A stretch of DNA of 18,448 nt from Clostridia bacterium (GTDB lineage Bacteria; Bacillota; Clostridia; Oscillospirales; Acutalibacteraceae): NCBI GenBank assembly GCA_017631745.1, contig JAGBSR010000030.1, forward strand, positions 1-18,448, written 5' to 3'. Position numbers and translations under genes: made by a program. Of this stretch, positions 6,864-14,578 are shown piece by piece. The notes under the pieces were generated by a model that was not told where the DNA came from, ran no database searches, and saw only the letters and a program-made list of their open reading frames with translations. Position 1 is the first letter of the stretch. Every line of letters begins with the position of its first letter.

Positions 6864-9113
6864 ATGTATAAGCAGTTTCAAGACAAACTAACTGAGATAG
6901 CCCGTGATAAATACGGCAAGAGTATAAAAGCTCTTGACAAAGAGGAGCTTTACTGTGTATTGGGTGCACTTGTAAATGAAAAATGTGATTTTCACCGTAA
7001 GCAGACCTGCGGCAAAACGGCAATATATTTTTCCATTGAGTATCTTATTGGCAAGCTCTTATATTCCAATCTTTATAATATGAAAAATACCGACTGTGTT
7101 GAGAAAGTGTTGAGAGATAACGGACACAGCTTATCAGAGTTTGAAGATATTGACGATTATGCTTTCGGTAACGGCGGTCTCGGCAGACTTGCAGCCTGCT
7201 TTCTGGACTCTGCCGCTTCCTGTGAGATTACCCTTGACGGCTACGGTATCCGATATAAAAAAGGCCTCTTCAGGCAAAGCTTTGCTGATGACGGAAGTCA
7301 GCTCGAAGAGGCTGATGATTGGCAGAAAATTTCTGATGCCTTCGCTATAAAAAGAGAAGAAGAAGCTGTGAATGTTGAGTTCTCGGATTTTACAGTAAGA
7401 GCCGTGCCTTTTGACTATAACATCATCGGCTATAGCTTCAAAAGAATCAACACTCTCAGACTTTACGAAGCGAGAAAGCTTACCTGCGATGAAAGTGATG
7501 CTGAAAAAATATATGAATATCTTTATCCTGATGACAGCACATATGAGGGTAAAAAGCTGAGACTCCGTCAGCAGTACTTTTTAGTCAGCGCATCGCTTCA
7601 GAATATCATCAGCCGATACGGTATTGAAAACCTTGAAGATAAAATTAAAATCCAGCTTAACGATACTCATCCTATTCTTGCAATTCCGGAGCTTATAAAT
7701 TTATGCATAAAGAGCAATATGAGCTTTGATGCTGCTCTTGAAAAATGCTGTAAAATTTTTGCCTATACTAACCATACTGTAATGCCTGAAGCTCTTGAAG
7801 AATGGGACAGCAGTCTTATGAAAGAGGTTATACCTCAGATTTACGGAATTATTGAGAAAATTAATGATATGCTTCTTTATGAGCTGAGTAACAATAAAGA
7901 AGTTTCTTTCTGCGATTGTGCTGTTATCAAAGACGGCAGAGTAAAAATGGCAAATCTTGCCTGCTATGTTGTTTCTCATATCAACGGCGTTGCAGGTATT
8001 CATACAGATATACTGAAAAAAGATACCCTGTCGCAGTGGTACAGACTTTACCCTGAAAAATTCAGCAATAAAACAAATGGCATTACTCAGCGCCGCTGGC
8101 TCGGTCTTTGTAACAGAGTGCTTGCTGATTTTCTGTCTGAGCTTTGCGGATGTGACATAGTTGAAGAGTTAGAAAATATTAAACGCCTTGAAAGTTTCAG
8201 AGACGACAGCGAAGTGCTCAAAAGGCTCAGAGAAATTAAATATCAAAATAAAAAAGACTTTTGCTCCTATGCTGAAAAAGCTTATGGCATAAACATCAAT
8301 CCTGACAGTGTTTTCGTTGTACAGATTAAGAGAATACACGAATATAAGCGACAGCTACTTGCGATTTTCGGCGCTGTGCATCTTTACCTTCATATGAAAA
8401 AAGGCGAGTATGCTCATTTGCCTGAGGTGACATTTATATTTGCAGGTAAAGCGGCGGCAGGGTACAAAATGGCAAAATCGATTATTAAATATATCAACAA
8501 TGTTGCAACCGTAATAAATAATGATACAGATACAGCAGGTAAAATTAAAATATATTTCCTGCCGAATTACAATGTTTCACTTGCTGAAAAATTAATACCT
8601 GCTGCTGATATATCATTGCAGATTTCACAGGCGGGCACCGAGGCTTCAGGTACAGGGAATATGAAGCTTATGATGAACGGTGCCGTAACTCTCGGCACAT
8701 ATGACGGAGCGAATATTGAAATCTGCCGTGAAGCAGGAGAGGAGAACAATTATATTTTCGGCCTGAGAGAAAACGAAGTTAACAGTCTCAAAGTAAATTA
8801 TAATCCGAAAAAACTTTATGAAAATACTCCTGTTATCAAAGAGGCTGTTGATACTCTCGTCAGTGGAAAATTCGGTGAAAGATACGGCTTTATGGATGTG
8901 TATGAATCGCTGATAAATGCTGAAAACCCCGACAGATATATGGTGCTTGCCGATTTGACTTCCTTTATTTCTTGTCTTATCGATGCACTCAATGACTTCA
9001 AAAATGATAAGTATTTCAACAAGAAATCTCTTATGAACATTGCAAACTCTGCATACTTTTCTTCAGACAGAACAATCAGGGAATATGCCGAGGATATATG
9101 GTTTAAAGAATGA
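6864..9113 (+). CDS. glgP: Glycogen/maltodextrin phosphorylase
   Basis: A 749-residue PLP-dependent cytoplasmic enzyme releasing glucose-1-phosphate from glycogen or maltodextrins with phosphate. Family motifs run in order: YFSIEYLIGKLL (55-66), GNGGLGRLAACF (102-113), DGYGIRYKKGLF (125-136), NDTHP (266-270), RIHEYKRQLL (490-499), and the PLP signature EASGTGNMK with the Schiff-base lysine at Lys601, followed by GTYDGANIEI (611-620). At 749 residues it is shorter than E. coli GlgP or MalP (about 800-815); the shortfall seems spread over several loops, since all catalytic motifs are intact. GGTGA at 6851-6855 precedes the ATG by 8 bases. No other glycogen gene is nearby. It starts 76 bases after the small gene, across a terminator-like hairpin, and is followed by its own terminator. 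Glycogen versus maltodextrin preference cannot be decided. Confidence 0.94.
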   Translation: MYKQFQDKLTEIARDKYGKSIKALDKEELYCVLGALVNEKCDFHRKQTCGKTAIYFSIEYLIGKLLYSNLYNMKNTDCVEKVLRDNGHSLSEFEDIDDYAFGNGGLGRLAACFLDSAASCEITLDGYGIRYKKGLFRQSFADDGSQLEEADDWQKISDAFAIKREEEAVNVEFSDFTVRAVPFDYNIIGYSFKRINTLRLYEARKLTCDESDAEKIYEYLYPDDSTYEGKKLRLRQQYFLVSASLQNIISRYGIENLEDKIKIQLNDTHPILAIPELINLCIKSNMSFDAALEKCCKIFAYTNHTVMPEALEEWDSSLMKEVIPQIYGIIEKINDMLLYELSNNKEVSFCDCAVIKDGRVKMANLACYVVSHINGVAGIHTDILKKDTLSQWYRLYPEKFSNKTNGITQRRWLGLCNRVLADFLSELCGCDIVEELENIKRLESFRDDSEVLKRLREIKYQNKKDFCSYAEKAYGININPDSVFVVQIKRIHEYKRQLLAIFGAVHLYLHMKKGEYAHLPEVTFIFAGKAAAGYKMAKSIIKYINNVATVINNDTDTAGKIKIYFLPNYNVSLAEKLIPAADISLQISQAGTEASGTGNMKLMMNGAVTLGTYDGANIEICREAGEENNYIFGLRENEVNSLKVNYNPKKLYENTPVIKEAVDTLVSGKFGERYGFMDVYESLINAENPDRYMVLADLTSFISCLIDALNDFKNDKYFNKKSLMNIANSAYFSSDRTIREYAEDIWFKE

Positions 9114-9118
9114 CGACA

Positions 9119-9157
9119 GGCTTCAGAGTAATAATTTACCTCTGAAGCCGAATTTTT
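9119..9157 (+). terminator. Intrinsic terminator after glycogen phosphorylase
   Basis: A 10-bp stem GGCTTCAGAG (9119-9128) and CTCTGAAGCC (9140-9149) with an 11-base loop, followed by GAATTTTT. It begins 5 bases after the glgP stop codon and separates this unit from the hprK operon. Confidence 0.88.
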
Positions 9158-9191
9158 GCATAAAAAATTTTAAAAAATTCATTAAAAACAG

Positions 9192-9220
9192 TTGGCAACC
9201 TTTGATTTTTGTTATATAAT
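9192..9220 (+). promoter_or_regulatory. Sigma-A promoter of the hprK-to-mutL operon
   Basis: TTGGCA (9192-9197) and a perfect TATAAT (9215-9220) are separated by 17 bases. Transcription would start near 9227, leaving a leader of about 39 bases with GGAGGTGA (9252-9259) before the hprK ATG. No terminator is seen between this point and the end of the window, so all eight following genes may share it. Confidence 0.83.
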
Positions 9221-9265
9221 GTATGGGTATAACTATGTATATACGAAAATTGGAGGTGACCTTTT

Positions 9266-10234
9266 ATGGCGTTCAGATATTCGGTTTCTCTTGCTAAACT
9301 TCTCAAGGATAATCCTTTTGAAATACTTTATATGCCTAAAGATCCGTCGGAGATTTTTATATCCTCACGAGACGTAAACAGACCCGGTCTCATCCTTTCG
9401 GGATATGAGAATTTCTTTGACAGCGGCCGTGTAAACTATCTCGGCAGAACTGAGATAGAATATATTGATTCTTTCTCGGGCGACGAAAGAATGAGACATG
9501 TGGATTTGTTTATGTCAAAGAAGCCTGCGTGTGTTATTGTTGCAAGAAGTCTGCCTTGTCCCGATGAGCTTCTCAGCCTTGCAGAAAAATACGAGGTGCC
9601 TTTACTTCGTACCAACGATACAACATCAGGCTCTATGGCGGCTATCATTGCATATCTTAATGTTGAGCTTGCAGAAAGAATTACCCGTCACGGTGTATTT
9701 GTTGAAGTTTACGGTGAAGGTGTTCTCATTCTCGGCGACAGCGGTGTAGGTAAAAGCGAAAGCGCTGTTGAGCTTATCAAGCGCGGTCACAGACTTATTG
9801 CCGATGATGCTGTTGAGATTAAAAAGACAGGCTCAAAAACAATTGTCGGCTCAGCTCCCGATAACATAAGACACTTTATCGAGCTTCGCGGTATCGGTAT
9901 TATCAATGCCCGCAGAATTTTCGGTATGGGTGCTGTAAAGCTTGCCGAGAAAATTGATATGGTAATTCAGCTTGAGCCCTGGGACAGCGAAAAGGTATAC
10001 GACAGAATGGGTCTTGACAATGAGTTTACAGAAATTCTTGATGTCAAGGTGCCTTATACGGTAATACCCGTAAAGCCCGGTAGAAACCTTGCCGTTATTA
10101 TTGAGGTTGCAGCTATGAACAACCGTCAGAAAAAAATGGGTTATAATGCAGCGAGAGAGCTTATGCACAATCTCGGCATGACAGATGATATAATGCCACA
10201 GGAAGATGAAATCAAAATGTGGGGAAATTTTTAA
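9266..10234 (+). CDS. hprK: HPr kinase/phosphorylase
   Basis: A 322-residue bifunctional enzyme that phosphorylates and dephosphorylates the regulatory serine of HPr (or Crh), setting carbon catabolite control in Firmicutes. The N-terminal domain (1-130) is followed by the catalytic core: RHGVFVEVYG (141-150) with conserved His142, the P-loop GDSGVGKS (157-164), Asp180-Asp181 in IADDAVE, the family capping signature ELRGIGIINARRIFG (206-220), and the C-terminal signature PGRN...EVAAMNNRQKKMGY (271-293). Length matches the family (about 310-320). The start has a strong GGAGGTGA and a leader from its own promoter. No HPr gene is in the window. It is first in the operon and 12 bases before glucokinase, so sugar-state sensing and glucose phosphorylation are paired. 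Confidence 0.96.
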   Translation: MAFRYSVSLAKLLKDNPFEILYMPKDPSEIFISSRDVNRPGLILSGYENFFDSGRVNYLGRTEIEYIDSFSGDERMRHVDLFMSKKPACVIVARSLPCPDELLSLAEKYEVPLLRTNDTTSGSMAAIIAYLNVELAERITRHGVFVEVYGEGVLILGDSGVGKSESAVELIKRGHRLIADDAVEIKKTGSKTIVGSAPDNIRHFIELRGIGIINARRIFGMGAVKLAEKIDMVIQLEPWDSEKVYDRMGLDNEFTEILDVKVPYTVIPVKPGRNLAVIIEVAAMNNRQKKMGYNAARELMHNLGMTDDIMPQEDEIKMWGNF

Positions 10235-10241
10235 GAGGTGA
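10234..10241 (+). promoter_or_regulatory. Ribosome binding site that sets the glucokinase start
   Basis: AGAGGTGA overlaps the last base of the hprK stop codon and ends 5 bases before ATG 10247. An in-frame GTG at 10238 lies inside this site, which argues against using that GTG as the start. Confidence 0.75.
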
Positions 10242-10246
10242 ATAAT

Positions 10247-11197
10247 ATGTACAGAATTGGTGTAGATTTAGGCGGAACAAATATTGCAGTTGGTCTTATT
10301 AACGATGAATATGAAATCATTGCAAGATCAAACACAAAGACAAATATTCCCCGTCCTGCTGAGGAAATCTTTGCAGACATTGTTAAGTGTGCAAAGGATG
10401 TTGTTGCAAAAGCAGGCGTGGCTCTGAGCGACATTGCAAGTATCGGTATCGGTACTCCCGGCTCATGCGATAAGAAAAACGGCGTAATCCTTTATGCTAA
10501 CAATCTTTATTTTGATAATGTCCCTGCAGCTCAGCTTGTAAACAAAGAGCTCCCCGGTATTCCCGTTTACATTGAAAACGATGCTAACTGTGCAGCTCTC
10601 GGTGAAGCACTTGCAGGCTCAGGTAAGGGTAAGAAGAGCTTTATTGCCGTTACTCTCGGCACAGGTGTAGGCAGCGGTATTGTATTTGACGGTCAGGTAC
10701 TTACAGGCTGTAACGATGCAGGCGGTGAGCTCGGTCATATGACAATCAAGTTTGACGGTGAGCCTTGTAACTGCGGCAGAATCGGCTGTTGGGAAAGATA
10801 TGCAAGTGCAACTGCTCTTGTAAATCAGACTAAGGCTGCAATGCTCGAGCACAAGGACAGTGTTATGTGGCAGCTCGCTTCAGGCGATATTGATAATGCA
10901 GGCGGCAGAACAGCTTTTGACGCTATGCGTATCGGCGACAAGTGGGGTACAGAGGTAGTAGATAACTACATCAGATACATAGCAGTCGGCACAACCAACA
11001 TCGTTAATATTTTCCAGCCTGAAATGATTTGCTTCGGCGGCGGTATCTGCAACGAGGGTGAGACACTTCTTGCTCCTATCAGAGAGCACGTTGCAAGAGA
11101 GCGTTACAGTAAGAAGCAGGAAATTCAGACTGAAATCTGCCGTGCAACACTCGGCAATGATGCAGGTATCATCGGTGCTGCTTGCCTTAAAGACTGA
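10247..11197 (+). CDS. glcK: ROK family glucokinase
   Basis: A 316-residue cytosolic kinase making glucose-6-phosphate from glucose and ATP. ROK marks are the phosphate-1 motif GVDLGGTNIAVG (5-16), the catalytic Asp112 in ENDANCAALGE (110-120), the phosphate-2 motif TLGTGVGSGIV (136-146), and the zinc site: His164 in GGELGH followed by CNCGRIGCWE with Cys174, Cys176 and Cys181. GGGIC (264-268) is the adenosine segment. The zinc motif with the GELGH glucose-binding stretch favours a sugar kinase over a ROK repressor, and there is no N-terminal DNA-binding helix. An in-frame GTG at 10238 would add three residues, but ATG 10247 fits the ribosome binding site. Its place behind hprK suits glucose released from polysaccharides or imported without the PTS, but other hexose substrates remain possible. 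Confidence 0.92.
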   Translation: MYRIGVDLGGTNIAVGLINDEYEIIARSNTKTNIPRPAEEIFADIVKCAKDVVAKAGVALSDIASIGIGTPGSCDKKNGVILYANNLYFDNVPAAQLVNKELPGIPVYIENDANCAALGEALAGSGKGKKSFIAVTLGTGVGSGIVFDGQVLTGCNDAGGELGHMTIKFDGEPCNCGRIGCWERYASATALVNQTKAAMLEHKDSVMWQLASGDIDNAGGRTAFDAMRIGDKWGTEVVDNYIRYIAVGTTNIVNIFQPEMICFGGGICNEGETLLAPIREHVARERYSKKQEIQTEICRATLGNDAGIIGAACLKD

Positions 11198-11212
11198 TTT
11201 GGAGGTCATCTT

Positions 11213-12115
11213 TTGACTAATCTGATTAATAAATTTGATTTAAACAATATTTCATATAAAATCGATGAGCCTATGTGTAATCATACCTCCTTTAAAACGG
11301 GTGGTAAGGCAGCTTTGTTTGTACCCATCGACAGCGAGGAAAAGCTCGGCAGAGTGCTTGAACTTTGCAAGCAAGAGGGTAAGGATATCTTTATCCTCGG
11401 CAAGGGCAGCAATCTTCTTGTAAGTGATGACGGTATCAGGGACAGAGTTGTGATTCACATTTCAACGGATTTTGCCCATATGAAGCTTCTTGATGAGACT
11501 ACTATCGAGGTTTCTGCAGGTGCTTCTCTTGCTTCACTTTGCAAGTTTGCTCTTGCAAATTCTCTCACAGGTCTTGAGTTTGCCTACGGTATTCCCGGTT
11601 CCTGCGGTGGTGCTGTATATATGAATGCAGGCGCTTACGGCGGAGAAATGAAGGATGTTGTTTTAAGTGTCAACCACATTGACAAATACGGCAACAAGGG
11701 TTCTTTCAGCGGTGATGAGCTTAAATTTGCATACAGAAAGAGCGCATATACCGACAGCGGACTTGTTATCACTTCTATTGTGCTTAAGCTTAAAAAAGGC
11801 GACAATAGCGAAATTGAAGCAACTATGACAGAAACTATGGGTAAGCGTGTTGATAAGCAGCCCTTGGAATATCCCAGTGCAGGCAGTGTTTTCAAACGCC
11901 CTGAGGGTTATTTTGCAGGCGCACTTATTGAACAGTCGGGTCTCAAGGGTAAGAGAATCGGTGGTGCTATGGTCAGTGAAAAGCATGCAGGCTTCATCAT
12001 CAACTACGACAAAGCAACAACCACAGATGTTCTTGAGCTTATAAAATACTGTCAGGACACTGTTTATAGTAATTTCGGTGTAAGACTCGAAACCGAAATT
12101 AAGTTTGTATTATAA
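11213..12115 (+). CDS. murB: UDP-N-acetylenolpyruvoylglucosamine reductase MurB
   Basis: A 300-residue FAD enzyme that reduces UDP-GlcNAc-enolpyruvate to UDP-MurNAc with NADPH, the second committed step of peptidoglycan precursor synthesis. Visible are NHTSFKTGG (23-31), the FAD-binding LGKGSNLLVSD (62-72), GIPGSCGGAVYMNAGAYGG (126-144), YRKSAY (174-179) with the substrate-binding Arg175, the proton-donor Ser225 in SAGSVFKRP, and the C-terminal Glu295 in LETEIKF. It is the shorter type IIb form common in Firmicutes. The start is TTG, supported by GGAGGT (11201-11206) 6 bases upstream and by no better ATG before the first conserved motif. It begins 15 bases after glcK and is followed by whiA with a 33-base gap. 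Confidence 0.96.
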   Translation: MTNLINKFDLNNISYKIDEPMCNHTSFKTGGKAALFVPIDSEEKLGRVLELCKQEGKDIFILGKGSNLLVSDDGIRDRVVIHISTDFAHMKLLDETTIEVSAGASLASLCKFALANSLTGLEFAYGIPGSCGGAVYMNAGAYGGEMKDVVLSVNHIDKYGNKGSFSGDELKFAYRKSAYTDSGLVITSIVLKLKKGDNSEIEATMTETMGKRVDKQPLEYPSAGSVFKRPEGYFAGALIEQSGLKGKRIGGAMVSEKHAGFIINYDKATTTDVLELIKYCQDTVYSNFGVRLETEIKFVL

Positions 12116-12148
12116 TTATTCAGGTAAACAACCGAAAGGAGGTTTCGT

Positions 12149-13087
12149 ATGTCTTTTTCAGCAGATATTAAAAGTGAGCTTATAAAAATCAGCGAGCTAC
12201 CTGATTGCTGCCGTCACGTTATGGCTTACGGTATGCTGTTATTCGGCAGAAGCTTTAACGAGCAGGAAATTTCTATAATGACAGACAATCCGTCTGTTGC
12301 AGATAAATATACGGAGCTTTCTTTTGCTGTTGCGGGTATTCAGGCAAGCAGATATATTTCCGAAGCGGGCAAAACAACCGTCAGCTTTTCAAGTGCCTCA
12401 GACAGAAAAAAGGTTCTTGACTGCTTTTCAAATTCAGGCAATGAAAAGGTGATGCGAATTGATCGCGGTAATCTTCGAAATGAAAGCGAAGCTGAGTTTG
12501 AGTATGATATGCAGGATAGCATCAACTGCTGTAATGCTGCTTTTCTCAGAGGTGCTTTTCTTTCCTGCGGAACCTGCAGTGACCCGAATAAGAGTTATCA
12601 CATTGAGTTCATTGCCCCTTACAGAACTGTTAGCCTTGATTTGCTGAAGATACTTACTGACTATGGTCTCAACGCCAAGCATATGCTAAGACGTGGTATC
12701 AATGTAATTTACATAAAAGACAGCACAAGCATTGAGGAGCTTCTGACTCTTATGGGTGCTCAGATGGCGGCTATGGAGATTATGAATATCAAGATATATA
12801 AGGATGTCCGTAACCTCACAAACAGAAGAAACAACTTTGAAAATGCAAATCTCACAAGAACGGTTTATGCTTCCTACGATCAGGTTGAATCAATTCAGAA
12901 GCTTAAGGATGACGGTGTATTCCCGACTCTGACAGACGATCTTAAAATGATTGCTCAGCTAAGAATAGACAACCCTGACTCAAGTCTTCGTGAAATCGGA
13001 GATATGTGTGATCCGCCTCTCAGCCGCTCGGCTGTAAATTACCGTCTTAAGAGACTTATGGATATAGCTGAAAAGCTTGAAAAGTAA
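12149..13087 (+). CDS. whiA: DNA-binding protein WhiA
   Basis: A 312-residue WhiA/YvcL protein: an N-terminal degenerate LAGLIDADG homing-endonuclease fold joined to a C-terminal helix-turn-helix. The N-terminal opening SFSADIKSEL (2-11) and PDCCRHVMAYGML (18-30) are typical, as is CCNAAFLRGAFLSCGTCSDP (127-146). The linker holds RRNNFENANLTRT, and the C-terminal part reads DNPDSSLREIGDM...LSRSAVNYRLKRL (about 274-303). In actinomycetes WhiA is a sporulation transcription factor; in Bacillus YvcL affects cell division and chromosome segregation without a clear transcriptional role. AAAGGAGG (12135-12142) fixes the start. In most Firmicutes rapZ and yvcK precede whiA; here murB is directly upstream. 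Confidence 0.95.
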   Translation: MSFSADIKSELIKISELPDCCRHVMAYGMLLFGRSFNEQEISIMTDNPSVADKYTELSFAVAGIQASRYISEAGKTTVSFSSASDRKKVLDCFSNSGNEKVMRIDRGNLRNESEAEFEYDMQDSINCCNAAFLRGAFLSCGTCSDPNKSYHIEFIAPYRTVSLDLLKILTDYGLNAKHMLRRGINVIYIKDSTSIEELLTLMGAQMAAMEIMNIKIYKDVRNLTNRRNNFENANLTRTVYASYDQVESIQKLKDDGVFPTLTDDLKMIAQLRIDNPDSSLREIGDMCDPPLSRSAVNYRLKRLMDIAEKLEK

Positions 13088-13105
13088 TCCCTTGGAGGAA
13101 AGATT

Positions 13106-14524
13106 TTGAATAAAGATAAATTTTCAGTTCCTCAGGAGGAGCTGAACAAACAGAAAGAATATATGAACCTTGTCAGAACTGTTATCACTTCAAGGTACCC
13201 TGTCGAAGCACCTAAGGCATTTGTGCATACTTACGGCTGTCAGGGCAATGTTGCTGACAGTGAGAAGATTCTCGGTATGCTCAGTGAAATGGGCTATGAG
13301 TTCTGTCAGAGTCCCGAGGAGGCTGACCTGGTTTTATATAATACCTGTGCTATCAGAGAGCACGCCGAGGACAGAGTTTTCGGCAATGTGGGCGCTCTTA
13401 AGCCTATTAAAAAGCAAAGACCCGATATGATTATCGCTCTTTGCGGCTGTATGATGCAGCAGCAAAGTGTTGCTGACAGAATAAAAAACAGCTTTTCTCA
13501 CGTTAATCTTGTTTTCGGTACTCATGTAGCATATAAGCTTCCCGAGTTTATGTACCGTATACTTTGTACAGGCAAGAGAGTATTTGATATCACAGACAGC
13601 GACGGCAATATTGTCGAAGGCTTACCCGTTATGCGTGAGGGTACACTCAGAGCGTGGATTCCTATTATGTACGGCTGTAATAACTTCTGTTCATACTGCA
13701 TTGTGCCTTATGTGCGAGGCAGAGAAAGAAGTCGTGATTTTGATGCGGTTTTAAATGAAGTCAGAGATGTTGTTTCGGCAGGGTACAAGGAAATCACTCT
13801 TTTAGGTCAGAATGTAAACTCTTACAACAAAGACCTTGATGAAGATAAGAGATTTCCTGCATTGCTTAAGGCTATCAGCGAAATTGAGGGTGATTTCATT
13901 GTCAGATTTATGACTTCTCACCCGAGAGACTGCACTAAAGAATTGCTCGATGTTATGGCATCAAGCGATAAGATAGCTAAGCATTTGCATCTGCCTTTCC
14001 AGAGCGGCAATGACAGAGTGCTAAGGGAAATGAACCGTCACTATGACCGTGAAAAATATCTCTCACTTATTGACTACGCCTATAAGGTTATGCCTGAGCT
14101 TTCAATCACAAGCGATGTAATTGTGGGTTTCCCCGGTGAAACCTATGAGGAATTCTGCGATACACTTTCACTTATCGAAAGAGTGAAATATACTTCGCTG
14201 TTTACTTTCATCTTCTCTGCAAGACCGGGTACCAAGGCTTATTCGATGCCCGACCCGATTTCAAGAGAAGAAAAGGGTAAGTGGTTCAAAGAGCTGACAG
14301 ACCTTCAGGAAAAAATTGCAGGGGAGCGTACTGCCAATATGAAAGGAAAGACCTATCGTGTACTCGTTGAAGGCACGGCCAAAGGTGAAGGTATGCTTTC
14401 AGGCAGAACAGGCGGTAACATTATTATCGAATTCCCCGGTGATGAAAGTCTTATCGGTGAATTTATTGATGTAACAGTAACTAATCCGAGAACTTGGATT
14501 GTTTACGGTGAAATTGCGAAATAA
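13106..14524 (+). CDS. miaB: tRNA-2-methylthio-N6-dimethylallyladenosine synthase MiaB
   Basis: A 472-residue radical SAM methylthiotransferase that adds a methylthio group to i6A37 of tRNAs reading UNN codons. The N-terminal MTTase domain carries the auxiliary cluster cysteines Cys45 (HTYGCQGN), Cys81 (YNTCAIRE) and Cys115 (CGCMMQQ). The radical SAM cluster motif CNNFCSYC gives Cys191, Cys195 and Cys198, followed by IVPYVRGRERSR (199-210). A TRAM-like RNA-binding domain ends the protein at about 411-470. The start is TTG at 13106 with GGAGG (13094-13098) 7 bases upstream; the next ATG would remove 19 residues but still leave the fold. The usual CQMN is CQGN here. It sits before the ricA-like gene, as ymcB (miaB) precedes ymcA in Bacillus. 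Confidence 0.95.
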   Translation: MNKDKFSVPQEELNKQKEYMNLVRTVITSRYPVEAPKAFVHTYGCQGNVADSEKILGMLSEMGYEFCQSPEEADLVLYNTCAIREHAEDRVFGNVGALKPIKKQRPDMIIALCGCMMQQQSVADRIKNSFSHVNLVFGTHVAYKLPEFMYRILCTGKRVFDITDSDGNIVEGLPVMREGTLRAWIPIMYGCNNFCSYCIVPYVRGRERSRDFDAVLNEVRDVVSAGYKEITLLGQNVNSYNKDLDEDKRFPALLKAISEIEGDFIVRFMTSHPRDCTKELLDVMASSDKIAKHLHLPFQSGNDRVLREMNRHYDREKYLSLIDYAYKVMPELSITSDVIVGFPGETYEEFCDTLSLIERVKYTSLFTFIFSARPGTKAYSMPDPISREEKGKWFKELTDLQEKIAGERTANMKGKTYRVLVEGTAKGEGMLSGRTGGNIIIEFPGDESLIGEFIDVTVTNPRTWIVYGEIAK

Positions 14525-14578
14525 CTACTCGTGTGAGTATTTATTAATAAAAATATTTTTATATAAGGAGTAATAACA

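Noticed and set aside
9851..10168. A 105-residue open frame on the - strand inside hprK
   Set aside because: Antisense to the conserved catalytic core of hprK, no start signal and no family resemblance.
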